This document shows positions 43,299-51,358 of a stretch of 64,000 nt of DNA, piece by piece. The notes under the pieces are model-generated. The model saw only the letters and a list, made by a program, of their open reading frames with translations. It did not search any database and had not been told where the DNA came from. The position numbers and the translations under genes are program-made. This DNA comes from Clostridium pasteurianum BC1 (GTDB lineage: Bacteria > Bacillota > Clostridia > Clostridiales > Clostridiaceae). The DNA is taken from the NCBI RefSeq assembly GCF_000389635.1, contig NC_021182.1, positions 3,637,925 through 3,701,924 on the forward strand. The letters run 5' to 3'. How positions within the stretch are numbered: position 1 is the first letter of the stretch; each line of letters starts with the position of its first letter.

Positions 43299-45197
43299 TT
43301 ATTTTATATCCATTTTTTTCATTTTCCTCCAGAGGGTTGTACGATCAATTTCAAGAAGCTCAGCTGCCTTTTTCTTATTAAACTTAGTCTTTATCAAAGC
43401 TTGTTCAATAATTTCTTTCTCAGAATTTTTTAATATTTTATTCGACATATTATTACCTGTAAAAATATGATTACTATCAATATCCTTACTATAAAGAGAA
43501 TTGTACATATCAGAATAATTAATAGTGTCCGAACTACTTAAAACACATACTCTTTCTACTATATTTTTTAATTCACGTACATTACCTTCAAATTTGTAAT
43601 TTTCTAAAAGTCTTACAGCACTTGGTGTTACAGAAGTTATCTTACTTCCTACTCTATCGTTAAAAATACTAATATAGTGCATAAATAACTCCAATGTATC
43701 CTCAGCTCTAGAATTAAGTGATGGAATATGCAATCTCAGAACATCTAATCTATACAGCAGATCTTTACGGAAAACCCCTTCCTCTACTAATTTATATATA
43801 TTTCTATTTAATGCAGATATTATTCTTACGTTAACCGAAATTGTCTTATCATCTCCAATTCTTCTGACTTCATGCTCCTGCAAAACTCTAAGTAGCTTGC
43901 TTTGGAATGCTATTGGTACCTCTGAAATCTCATCTAGAAACAGTGTGCCATTATGAGCTAATTCCATAAGACCTGCTTTACCTCCAGCAACTGCATTGGT
44001 AAAAGCTCCACTAGTATACCCAAACAATTCACTCTCTATTAAGTTTTCTGGCAGTGATGCACAGTTTATTGCCACAAAAGGACCATTCTTACGTGGACTG
44101 GCATTATGTATGCTTTGAGCAAAAAGTTCTTTACCAGTTCCAGTTTCACCGATAATAAGGACATTTGATGAAACTTGTGCTATTTTCTTAGCCTGCTCAA
44201 TAGTTCTATACATTAATTTACTTTTATATATGATATTATCAAAATTATATTTAGCATAAAGACCTTTTGTACTTAGTTTCTTTCTAATCTGAATTTCATC
44301 CTGTTGAACCTTTTCAACACTAGTAAAATTTATCACCACTCCAGTAACTTCATCACCAATAACTATTGGTATATATGTAGCAGTTATATTCATAGTCTCA
44401 ATTTTATGAAGATCATTATTTATTTCCTTTTGCTTTAAAAATATATTTTTAATATTATGATACATAAAAGGAAATACATCTTTAATATGCCTATCATAAA
44501 AATTTTTTCTCTTATAAATCTTTTCAAGATAACTTTGAGCTTCTGGATTCATTAAACTTATTTTAAAATCTTTACCTACATACAGAATACTTTCTTTTGA
44601 ATGCTCTATAATGATTTTAGATATTCTACTGCTTTTTAAAATCTCATAGGTTCTTATTGCCTCATTAATAGCTCTTAAAATAGCCTCTTTTCCAGTTTTT
44701 ACTAATACACATTTTTCATTTTTGAATTTTGCAAATCTGTACACTGAGTAACCTCCTACAAAGGCATCACAGCAATTTTTCTTGGCAATTTGAAAAACTG
44801 AAGGAATATTTTCTGCATACTTCTCACTGTAAACTTCTGTATCACAACCCAGTAAATCAAAAAATGGCTCTGCCTCAGATATGGACTCGTGCTCACCTAT
44901 AAACGCAATTTTTTTAGGTTTATACTTATCTCTACACTTTTTTAATGCATTTATTATATCTAATGTACTTATGGATAATTCAATTTTTGGCATTTGTGGT
45001 TTGTATTTTTCTATTTTATTAAAAGTCAAACCTCTTGCAATTACAATATCACCCTCTAATTCATTTACTGTTATCTCTTCAGCCTGTACTACAGAAATAT
45101 TCTCATAGAGCATATTCCTTTTAGGATGATTATCAAATACTTCCCTTACATCTTTCTCCATTTCAGGGTATGGAACAACAAAAACTATATTGATCAT
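43299..45197 (-). CDS. Sigma-54-dependent activator with PrpR_N and PAS domains
   Basis: A 632-residue enhancer-binding protein. Residues 1-190 are a PrpR_N-type sensor (IVFVVPYPEMEKDVREVFD, IVIARGL, FVGGYSVYRFA), a class that senses small organic acids or their CoA forms; a PAS segment follows to about 310; the AAA+ domain (about 335-560) has Walker A GETGTGKE, the sigma-54-contact loop GAFTNA (usual form GAFTGA), and Walker B GTLFLDEISE; the Fis-type helix-turn-helix KKKAAELLEIDRTTLWRKMK closes the chain. It is divergent from the dehydrogenase gene, whose upstream region has a sigma-54 promoter and two palindromes. The GGAGGAG site fits the ATG at 45197. Confidence 0.92.
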   Translation of the reverse strand: MINIVFVVPYPEMEKDVREVFDNHPKRNMLYENISVVQAEEITVNELEGDIVIARGLTFNKIEKYKPQMPKIELSISTLDIINALKKCRDKYKPKKIAFIGEHESISEAEPFFDLLGCDTEVYSEKYAENIPSVFQIAKKNCCDAFVGGYSVYRFAKFKNEKCVLVKTGKEAILRAINEAIRTYEILKSSRISKIIIEHSKESILYVGKDFKISLMNPEAQSYLEKIYKRKNFYDRHIKDVFPFMYHNIKNIFLKQKEINNDLHKIETMNITATYIPIVIGDEVTGVVINFTSVEKVQQDEIQIRKKLSTKGLYAKYNFDNIIYKSKLMYRTIEQAKKIAQVSSNVLIIGETGTGKELFAQSIHNASPRKNGPFVAINCASLPENLIESELFGYTSGAFTNAVAGGKAGLMELAHNGTLFLDEISEVPIAFQSKLLRVLQEHEVRRIGDDKTISVNVRIISALNRNIYKLVEEGVFRKDLLYRLDVLRLHIPSLNSRAEDTLELFMHYISIFNDRVGSKITSVTPSAVRLLENYKFEGNVRELKNIVERVCVLSSSDTINYSDMYNSLYSKDIDSNHIFTGNNMSNKILKNSEKEIIEQALIKTKFNKKKAAELLEIDRTTLWRKMKKMDIK

Positions 45198-45227
45198 AGA
45201 TTTACTCCTCCTTCAGCCTCTTCGTTT

Positions 45228-45282
45228 TGTAAACGTTTTATATGTTGCGTAAGCAACATCTATCTGTTGCAATAATACAACA
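45228..45282. promoter_or_regulatory. cre-like box and two upstream activator palindromes
   Basis: TGTTGC-GTAA-GCAACA at 45243-45258 is a perfect palindrome, and TGTTGCAATAATACAACA at 45265-45282 is a second with the same half-sites, 22 bases apart centre to centre region. They lie 155-190 bases before the sigma-54 promoter, the usual place for enhancer-binding sites. ATAAAACGTTTACA (minus strand, 45228-45241) matches 12 of 14 positions of the CcpA cre consensus. Confidence 0.72.
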
Positions 45283-45434
45283 TTATTCAATTCTTTTTCA
45301 ATAGAATTTTTGTAAATTGCATTACAATTATCTTATATGAAAAATTTATTTTTTTAATTACGCCTACCATAAAATATTCTATTCCATAAGTTAAATTACT
45401 TATATTCATTGATTAAATAACAAATATAAAACTT

Positions 45435-45451
45435 TTGGCACACATTTTGCT
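45435..45451 (+). promoter_or_regulatory. Sigma-54 promoter (-24/-12)
   Basis: TTGGCACACATTTTGCT carries TGGCAC, a five-base spacer and TTGC, an exact match to the sigma-54 consensus. It is 51 bases upstream of the dehydrogenase start and faces it. Confidence 0.9.
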
Positions 45452-45501
45452 TTAATATAAATACGTATAAAAAATTTAATTTTTGAGAGGAGAAATAAAA
45501 A

Positions 45502-46488
45502 ATGAGCGTTATAACAAGAGCAGCTTTATTAAAAGGACCTTATGATATCGATCTAGTGGAGAAAGAATTAGTCTGTGGTGAAGACGAAGTCATAGTTAAA
45601 AATCACCTTATTGGAATATGTGGTTCTGATAAAAACTTTTACAGAGGTTTTATGCCTAAAAAAACTGCCGAATTCAGAAAAGAGCCTAAATTTCCCTTTG
45701 AACTGGGTCATGAAAGTGGTGGTGTAATAGTAGAAGCAGGCAGCAGAGTTACAGATTATAAAGTTGGTGATAAAGTTATTGCCTTTGGCTGGAACAATAA
45801 TTATGCTGATTATTTTAAGACTCCTACCTGGCAGCTTCAGCCTGTTCCTGAGGGACTGGATATGGATATTGCAAGTCTTGGAGAACCAATTTCCTGTGCA
45901 ATGTATTCCGGACTTAATGCTGGTGTACAGTTAGGGGACACCGTAGTTATAATGGGCGGTGGCTTTGCTGGTCAGATTATCGCCCAATGTGCAAAGAAAA
46001 AGGGAGCCTTCAAAGTAATTGTAGTAGACGTTTTAGATGGAAAATTAGAACTGGCAAAAAAACTTGGAGCTGATATAACTATAAATTTAAAAAAGGAAAA
46101 TGTAAAACAAATTGTAGATGAACTTACAAATGGCATTGGAGCTGATGTTGTAGTAGAGGCTGCCGGAAGTGAAGAATCTTTTAATGTGGCAAGTAGTATT
46201 ATTAAACATAATGGTAAATTTGTATTGTACAGTTGGGTAACACAGCCTGTAACTTTAGATATTAGCAGATGGCATGATGATGGATTGGAATTCATTAATA
46301 CTTGTCTTGTTCATCATACATGGCATCACAGATATGTATGGACACCTGACACTTTAAGACCTGTACAACAGGGACTTGTAGATATTAAATCACTTATTAC
46401 AAATGAACTTAAACTTAAAGATATTAAGGAAGGCTTTGATCTGGCAGATAAAGATGATACAGCTATAAAGATAATATTCCGCCCTTAA
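45502..46488 (+). CDS. Zinc-type alcohol/polyol dehydrogenase, short form
   Basis: A 328-residue member of the medium-chain dehydrogenase family. The catalytic zinc site is seen as GICGSD near residue 38 and the PFELGHESGG motif near 66-75; the NAD(P) fold as VVIMGGGFAGQIIAQCAKKKGA near 151 with acidic VVDVLDGKLELAKKLGAD following, which favours NAD. The four-Cys structural zinc lobe of classical members is missing (VIAFGWNNNYADYF follows instead). Driven by the sigma-54 promoter and followed by a permease and glycerate kinase, so it probably oxidises a sugar acid or polyol; the substrate is not known. GAGAGGAG precedes the ATG. Confidence 0.85.
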   Translation: MSVITRAALLKGPYDIDLVEKELVCGEDEVIVKNHLIGICGSDKNFYRGFMPKKTAEFRKEPKFPFELGHESGGVIVEAGSRVTDYKVGDKVIAFGWNNNYADYFKTPTWQLQPVPEGLDMDIASLGEPISCAMYSGLNAGVQLGDTVVIMGGGFAGQIIAQCAKKKGAFKVIVVDVLDGKLELAKKLGADITINLKKENVKQIVDELTNGIGADVVVEAAGSEESFNVASSIIKHNGKFVLYSWVTQPVTLDISRWHDDGLEFINTCLVHHTWHHRYVWTPDTLRPVQQGLVDIKSLITNELKLKDIKEGFDLADKDDTAIKIIFRP

Positions 46489-46514
46489 TTTTACTCTCCA
46501 CAATGTTAGATGCA

Positions 46515-46691
46515 TTTATCCGATGACTAGCCGCTGTGACACTCCACCGCACTCTGTGAAAGCGATTTACACAAAATCTAAGATTTTGGTTCTCTGCTTT
46601 TCTAAATGTAGAAATAACACCGGCACGTCCCTGGATAATTCATCTAAACTCAGTGGAAATACAAACTACCACTGAGTAAGATTCATTGATA
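46515..46691 (+). repeat. Structured intergenic repeat, subfamily A, copy with insert
   Basis: A 177-bp copy from TTTATCCGATGACTAGCCGC to AGATTCATTGATA, with one insert (CTGTGAAAGCGATTTACACA, AAAATCTAAGATTTT). Outer stem ATCC/GGAT; second hairpin ACTCAGTGG/CCACTGAGT, again a compensated variant. It lies 27 bases after the dehydrogenase stop. The other 377 bases before kdgT are AT-rich apart from the cre-like box. Confidence 0.87.
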
Positions 46692-46837
46692 TTTATTATA
46701 TATAAAAATACTCTAGTTTTGTAAATGTTAAATTAGAGCATCTTCATTGTGGAATATATTTGTCATTTTCATGATCATAATAGAATGTGGTATTCTTACT
46801 AGAGAATTAAATGTATAATTAGTTAATTGTGTTTTTG

Positions 46838-46851
46838 AGTAAACGTTAACA
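46838..46851 (+). promoter_or_regulatory. cre-like box upstream of kdgT
   Basis: AGTAAACGTTAACA matches 13 of 14 positions of the CcpA consensus TGWAANCGNTNWCA. It is about 220 bases before the permease start, so repression by a roadblock or promoter overlap are both possible. Confidence 0.6.
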
Positions 46852-47068
46852 CGAATATGACAATTTTTGCTTTTCTTATAGCTGCAAAACTTATTATACA
46901 TTATTAATTAGTACTGATCTAAATATAAACAAAAACTCTATGTTATATAAATTTTAATTGCAAATAGCTCAATAACATTTCTATATATAACATTAATAGC
47001 TGTTTAGTAATATGAATTTTATAAATAATCAAAATAATACTATTAAAAATTTTTTAGGGGGAAATTTT

Positions 47069-48118
47069 ATGAAAATAATGCAAACTATGAAAAAATTGCC
47101 TGGTGGTGTCCTTCTAGCTCCTGCAATTATTGGTATTCTGCTTAATACCTTCTTCCCTGATGCATTAAAAATTGGAGGTTTTACAACAGCTCTTTTTAAG
47201 AGTTCAACCACAGCATTTCTGGCACTTTTTATGCTCTGTGCTGGTTCACAAATTGACATAAAAAAGGCAAAAATAGCTCTTGCAAAAGGTGCAGTTCTCA
47301 CAATAACAAAAATACTTATAGGTGCCTGTATTGGCCTGCTAATAGGAAAACTATTTGGCAATTCTGGCATTTTTGGATTAAGTCTTTTAGCTATAATTCC
47401 AGCTATGACAAACTCTAACAGTTCATTATTTGCTGTTTTATCCAGTGAAAATGGAGATGATACAGATGTAGGTGCAGTATCTGTAATAGCCCTGAACAAT
47501 GGACCACTTTTTACCATGCTCATTTTAGGTGCCTCTGGCTTTGCAAGTATTCCCCTTATGTCCTTTGTCGCCGTTTTAATTCCAGTTATAGTTGGCTTTA
47601 TACTGGGAAACCTGGATCCAGATTGGAGAGAATTATTAAGTCATGGTCACATGCTGATACCATTTTTAGGTTTTTCTATCGGTGCATCTCTTAATCTTCA
47701 AACTATACTTAATGCTGGTGTTCCAGGAATCATACTAGGTATAGCTACGCTTGTATTTACAGGGCTTGGTGGTTATTTCATATATGGAATATTCCATGGT
47801 AAAAGGGCTGTTGGAGCCGCTATAGGAACTACAGCTGGAATTGCATCAGCTACTCCTATGGCATTAGCAGCTATAGATAAAACTTTTGCTCCCTTTGCCA
47901 GCACTGCAACAGTTCAAGTATCTGCCTCTGTAATAATAACCGCACTACTTTGTCCAATGCTAGTAAGCTATTTAAGCAAAAGAAATCAAAAATTCCAAGC
48001 AAACTCTGCTGTTAAAATTACTAGTTCAGAAACAGCAGAAACTATTTTAAAAGTTCAAAATATAGAAGCCACAAATAAAGAATTTGAAGTAGGGACTATA
48101 AAAAATATAAAAAACTAG
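47069..48118 (+). CDS. kdgT: 2-keto-3-deoxygluconate permease (KdgT family)
   Basis: A 349-residue membrane carrier that imports 2-keto-3-deoxygluconate-type sugar acids with protons. The family pattern is visible: LPGGVLLAPAIIGILLNTFFPD near residue 9, FMLCAGSQIDIKKA near 55, IPAMTNSNSSLFAVLSSENGD near 110 and GTTAGIASATPMALAAID near 255, with about ten helices. I use the ATG at 47069, which follows AGGGGG at 9 bases; an ATG 19 codons upstream has no site. It lies between the dehydrogenase and the glycerate kinase in the same direction, each with its own cre-like box. Confidence 0.88.
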   Translation: MKIMQTMKKLPGGVLLAPAIIGILLNTFFPDALKIGGFTTALFKSSTTAFLALFMLCAGSQIDIKKAKIALAKGAVLTITKILIGACIGLLIGKLFGNSGIFGLSLLAIIPAMTNSNSSLFAVLSSENGDDTDVGAVSVIALNNGPLFTMLILGASGFASIPLMSFVAVLIPVIVGFILGNLDPDWRELLSHGHMLIPFLGFSIGASLNLQTILNAGVPGIILGIATLVFTGLGGYFIYGIFHGKRAVGAAIGTTAGIASATPMALAAIDKTFAPFASTATVQVSASVIITALLCPMLVSYLSKRNQKFQANSAVKITSSETAETILKVQNIEATNKEFEVGTIKNIKN

Positions 48119-48154
48119 ATACCTAATCCTTACAAATTATATTTAGCAGGCTTA

Positions 48155-48168
48155 AGTAAACGTTTTAA
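48155..48168 (+). promoter_or_regulatory. cre-like box downstream of kdgT / upstream of glycerate kinase
   Basis: AGTAAACGTTTTAA has the AAACGTT core seen at 45228 and 46838 and 12 of 14 consensus positions. Confidence 0.5.
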
Positions 48169-48210
48169 ATTGCAAATAAAATATTATTTAGACTTTATCA
48201 TCTTAATTCA

Positions 48211-48331
48211 ATTAGGCAAGTAATCAACAACTCATTGATTATTCTTAACCCAATTCCTAAAAGCTTTTAAAATGAAAAAGCGATTGGGTATTGCAGCAGC
48301 TAGTAATGAAATAAAATATTACTTGTCTAAT
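48211..48331. repeat. 121-bp MITE-like element with 14-bp terminal inverted repeats
   Basis: ATTAGGCAAGTAAT at 48211-48224 and ATTACTTGTCTAAT at 48318-48331 are inverted repeats with one mismatch. An inner stem ACCCAAT/ATTGGGT lies between. It occurs once in this window. Downstream, 48400-48440 contains GATACCAAGAACTCTGTTTAT, like the tail of the subfamily B repeat at 17549-17570. Confidence 0.5.
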
Positions 48332-48488
48332 TTAGCTTTAATACGTATCATAAACCTGTACTAAGGACTCCGCTAGTAAACATCAGAGGTCATAAACAAA
48401 AACTTAACTTGATACCAAGAACTCTGTTTATCAAATACTATTTCACTGCTATAATTAAATTGAATATATCATGAGAGGAAGCGAAAAT

Positions 48489-49631
48489 ATGAAAATTGTA
48501 ATTGCACCTGACTCATATAAAGGAAGTCTTACAGCTCTTCAAGTATCAAATAATATGGAAAAGGGAGTAAAAAGAGTTTTCAAAGATTCAGTTGTTGAAA
48601 AAATACCTATGGCAGATGGCGGCGAAGGAACTGTTCAATCCCTAATAGACAGTACCGCTGGTAAAATTATAAATATAAAAGTAACAGGTCCTGCTTTAAA
48701 GGAAGTGAATGCCTTCTATGGTATTCTTGGAGATGGTAAAACTGCCATAATAGAAATGGCTGCTGCTTCTGGTCTCCCACTCATTTCTGATGATGAGAAA
48801 AATCCTTTAAAGACTACTACATATGGTACAGGACAACTTGTAAAGGATGCACTGGATAGAGGCTGCAGGAATATAATCATAGGCCTTGGCGGAAGTGCTA
48901 CCAATGATGGTGGGCTTGGAGTAGCTAAAGCATTAGGAGTAAAATTTCTTGATATAAATGGCAATGACATTGGTGAAGGTGGAGGAAATCTTGATAAGCT
49001 AGCTTCTATAGACATATCCAATATGGATCCAAGAATAAAAGAAAGTAATATAACAGCCGCCTGTGATGTAGATAATCCTCTTTGCGGACCAGAAGGTGCT
49101 TCCAATGTATTCGGTCCTCAAAAAGGTGCTGATAAAGAAATGATAGAAACTTTAGATAGAAATTTGGCTAATTATGCTGATATTATAAAAAAGGATTTAT
49201 CTATGGATATCATAAACACCCCCGGTGCTGGTGCTGCCGGCGGCCTTGGAGCTGGACTTCTGGCCTTTTTCAATGCAAAAATAAAAAGAGGTATAGACAT
49301 AGTAATAGACATAACCAGACTGGAAGAAAAAATTCAAGATGCTGATATAGTCATTACTGGTGAAGGCATGATAGATTTTCAAACTGCCTTTGGTAAAACT
49401 CCCTTTGGGGTTGCAAAAATTGCAAAAAAATATAACCTTCCAGTTATAGCTATTGCAGGTGGAATAGGTAAAAACGCAGAATCCCTTTATGAAAAAGGGT
49501 TTGACAGTATTTTTTCCATAGTAGACAGCCCTATGTCTCTTGATAAAGCTATGGAGAACAGTGGAATACTTATTGAGAAAACTGTAGAAAGAGTTTTAAG
49601 AGTTTTAAAAATAAATTTATCTGATGACTAG
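48489..49631 (+). CDS. Glycerate kinase (GarK/GlxK family)
   Basis: Phosphorylates D-glycerate to 2- or 3-phosphoglycerate and so feeds lower glycolysis. The 380-residue protein shows the whole family pattern: IVIAPDSYKGSLTALQV at the start, IPMADGGEGTVQSL near 40, GLGGSATNDGGLG near 136, TPGAGAAGGLGAGLLAFF near 245 and ITGEGMIDFQTAFGKTPFGVA near 290. The ATG at 48489 follows GAGAGGAAG. The last codons and the TAG stop come from a structured repeat (the C-terminus ends INLSDD), so the original C-terminus has been replaced or cut slightly. Third member of the dehydrogenase-permease-kinase set. Confidence 0.9.
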   Translation: MKIVIAPDSYKGSLTALQVSNNMEKGVKRVFKDSVVEKIPMADGGEGTVQSLIDSTAGKIINIKVTGPALKEVNAFYGILGDGKTAIIEMAAASGLPLISDDEKNPLKTTTYGTGQLVKDALDRGCRNIIIGLGGSATNDGGLGVAKALGVKFLDINGNDIGEGGGNLDKLASIDISNMDPRIKESNITAACDVDNPLCGPEGASNVFGPQKGADKEMIETLDRNLANYADIIKKDLSMDIINTPGAGAAGGLGAGLLAFFNAKIKRGIDIVIDITRLEEKIQDADIVITGEGMIDFQTAFGKTPFGVAKIAKKYNLPVIAIAGGIGKNAESLYEKGFDSIFSIVDSPMSLDKAMENSGILIEKTVERVLRVLKINLSDD

Positions 49632-49794
49632 CGCTGTAACACTCCCACCACACTCTGCGAAAGCGATTCACAGAAAATCGAAGATTTTTGTTCTCTGCTT
49701 TTCTTTAAGTGGGAGATAACAGCGGCACGTCCCTAGATAATTCATCTAAACTGAGTGAAAAAAACAAACTCACACTCAGTAAGATTCATTGATA
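49616..49794 (+). repeat. Structured intergenic repeat, subfamily A, copy with insert, overlapping glycerate kinase
   Basis: A 179-bp copy from TTTATCTGATGACTAG to AGATTCATTGATA with outer stem ATCT/AGAT, insert CTGCGAAAGCGATTCACAGA and AAAATCGAAGATTTTT, and second hairpin ACTGAGTG/CACTCAGT. The first 16 bases are read as the end of the glycerate kinase frame, giving Leu-Ser-Asp-Asp-stop. Confidence 0.88.
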
Positions 49795-49871
49795 GTGGAC
49801 TGTTCACGCATTTGATTTATACAAATCTATGTACCTTTCTCATTAAGAAGTTATTAAAACTAGAAATACTT

Positions 49872-49906
49872 AAAAAACCCAGCATATTTTTAGAATATGC
49901 TGGGTT
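49872..49906 (-). terminator. Terminator of the RRXRR-like gene
   Basis: On the minus strand AACCCAGCATAT pairs with ATATGCTGGGTT and is followed by TTTT. It starts 8 bases after the stop. Confidence 0.88.
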
Positions 49907-49913
49907 ATAACTA

Positions 49914-50294
49914 CTACTTATTTAGCTGACTTGCAAAAGCTGCTGCAATTTCAGTTTTTGCTCTATCATGACTTTCAACCACTTGTAAAATCTTTGCAGC
50001 TTTCAAGTCTTCATTAGATAACTTACTAATCTCATCTATAGCCTTCTCGGATACAGAATTCTCATTAATTATTTTCTCAATAAAAGCTTGTATTAAATCT
50101 ATATTTAGAATCTCTTTACTTTCAATAGACATAAGCTTAACCTCCCCATAATAGGTATTACTAGCAATCAATTTTATTGTGTCTTCATTTAGCCACTTAG
50201 CTCGTCCCTTTTTCACAAGCTGCTTAGCTCTTTTCAAATAAGTTGATGAAATTGAATCTCCATTATTATCTATAACACAAATGTTTTTTATCAT
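49914..50294 (-). CDS. Small protein with RRXRR-like N-terminus, function unknown
   Basis: A 126-residue protein. Its N-terminal half (ICVIDNNGDSISSTYLKRAKQLVKKGRAKWL, then IKLIA) follows the pattern of the RRXRR domain that opens IscB and related HNH nucleases (V.D..G.PL.PT...RA.KL...GRA). There is no HNH or RuvC part; the C-terminal half is helical and acidic (SEKAIDEISKLSNEDLKAAK). The ATG at 50294 is 9 bases after AGGGGG. Transcribed alone with its own terminator. A regulator or a domesticated remnant of a nuclease are both open. Confidence 0.55.
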   Translation of the reverse strand: MIKNICVIDNNGDSISSTYLKRAKQLVKKGRAKWLNEDTIKLIASNTYYGEVKLMSIESKEILNIDLIQAFIEKIINENSVSEKAIDEISKLSNEDLKAAKILQVVESHDRAKTEIAAAFASQLNK

Positions 50295-50629
50295 GGGTAT
50301 CATCCCCCTGCTATAGTGTTATGATTCTTCGTTTTTTGTGATGGGTACCTTCCCCTGAATCATTAATCTAATTGTATCATGTAAAGGTATTCTTGAATAG
50401 GTATATGATAAAAATATATCTATGAATTTTTATCATATATCTATATAATTATAAAGTACCAATACTTGATAAACAGAAAGAATTTCTACCTTCAGACTAT
50501 GATTTGTTTCTCTGAATTTTAGAAATAACTATCTAAATAAGTAACACTGTCATTAAAATCTTATAGGATAGTAAAGTACTTAATACCTAAATAAAATTTG
50601 CATTTTTATGAAAATCAGGAGGAGAACTA

Positions 50630-50944
50630 ATGGAAAACTTTCAAAATGTATCAATTGTAAAAAAGGCTAATATCTATTTTGATGGAAATGTAACAAGCAG
50701 GACCATAATCTTCGCTGACGGCGAAAAGAAAACTTTGGGAATCATGATGCCTGGAGAATATGAATTTGGAACTGGTGCCAAAGAACTAATGGAGATTACA
50801 GCAGGCAATCTTGATGTACTTCTGCCTAATAATACCCAATGGATAACTTTCACGGCAGGACAATCCTTTGAAGTACCAGCTAATTCAAGCTTTAAATTAG
50901 TAGTAAGAGAAGTTACTGATTACTGCTGTTCTTATGGAGAATAA
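50630..50944 (+). CDS. ppnP: Pyrimidine/purine nucleoside phosphorylase
   Basis: A 104-residue single-domain cupin of the DUF1255/YaiE family, which phosphorolyses a broad range of nucleosides to base and ribose 1-phosphate. Signatures are [29 protein letters not shown] near residue 20, the LDVLLPN turn and [18 protein letters not shown] near 80, with a Tyr-Cys-Cys end (TDYCCSYGE). Full length for the family. AGGAGGAG precedes the ATG. Its upstream gap (50295-50629) is AT-rich with no clear promoter. Confidence 0.92.
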   Translation: MENFQNVSIVKKANIYFDGNVTSRTIIFADGEKKTLGIMMPGEYEFGTGAKELMEITAGNLDVLLPNNTQWITFTAGQSFEVPANSSFKLVVREVTDYCCSYGE

Positions 50945-50951
50945 TACATAT

Positions 50952-51050
50952 AAGTGACATACTCCCACCTCTAAGCCTAGAGGTGGGTGATTCTTGGGAT
51001 GTACCAACTAACGTCAGTATAATTATCAAGCTAACCCCGTTTGCCCAACG
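50952..51050. repeat. IS200/IS605-type terminal sequence (remnant)
   Basis: GTGACATACTCCCACCTCTA then a perfect stem CCCACCTCTA/TAGAGGTGGG and GTGATTCTTGGGATG, the style of hairpin at IS200/IS605 ends. CCGTTTGCCCAACGG follows at about 51038. No TnpA or TnpB frame remains. Assignment rests on the look of the hairpin. Confidence 0.4.
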
Positions 51051-51058
51051 GTTTTTCA

Positions 51059-51115
51059 TTTATCCGATGACTACCATCTCTAATACTCCCATCACACTCT
51101 GTTAAAGTTATTCGC
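51059..51115 (+). repeat. Structured intergenic repeat, subfamily B, 5' fragment
   Basis: TTTATCCGATGACTACCATC then TCTAATACTCCCATCACACTCTG, after which the sequence drifts off. Only the ascending arm is kept; a degraded GACGTGTCC lies near 51157. The rest of the gap to 51358 is AT-rich. Confidence 0.65.
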
Positions 51116-51358
51116 ATGTAATTTATCATTTATACTTCCGCAGAATTAAGCTTAGACGTGTCCGCCACAGCCAAAAGATCTTTCTATTAAGTTAATCTAT
51201 CTAAATCTGCTCCTTAAGTTCTTTCCATAAATAATAAATTTACTTATACAATCATAATAATTATAATAAGTTTATAAGGGATTAATGATAACTAAATATA
51301 ATACTATGTTCATTATTTTAAAAATTTATATGTAAAATATTAACTCAGGAGGTATTTT

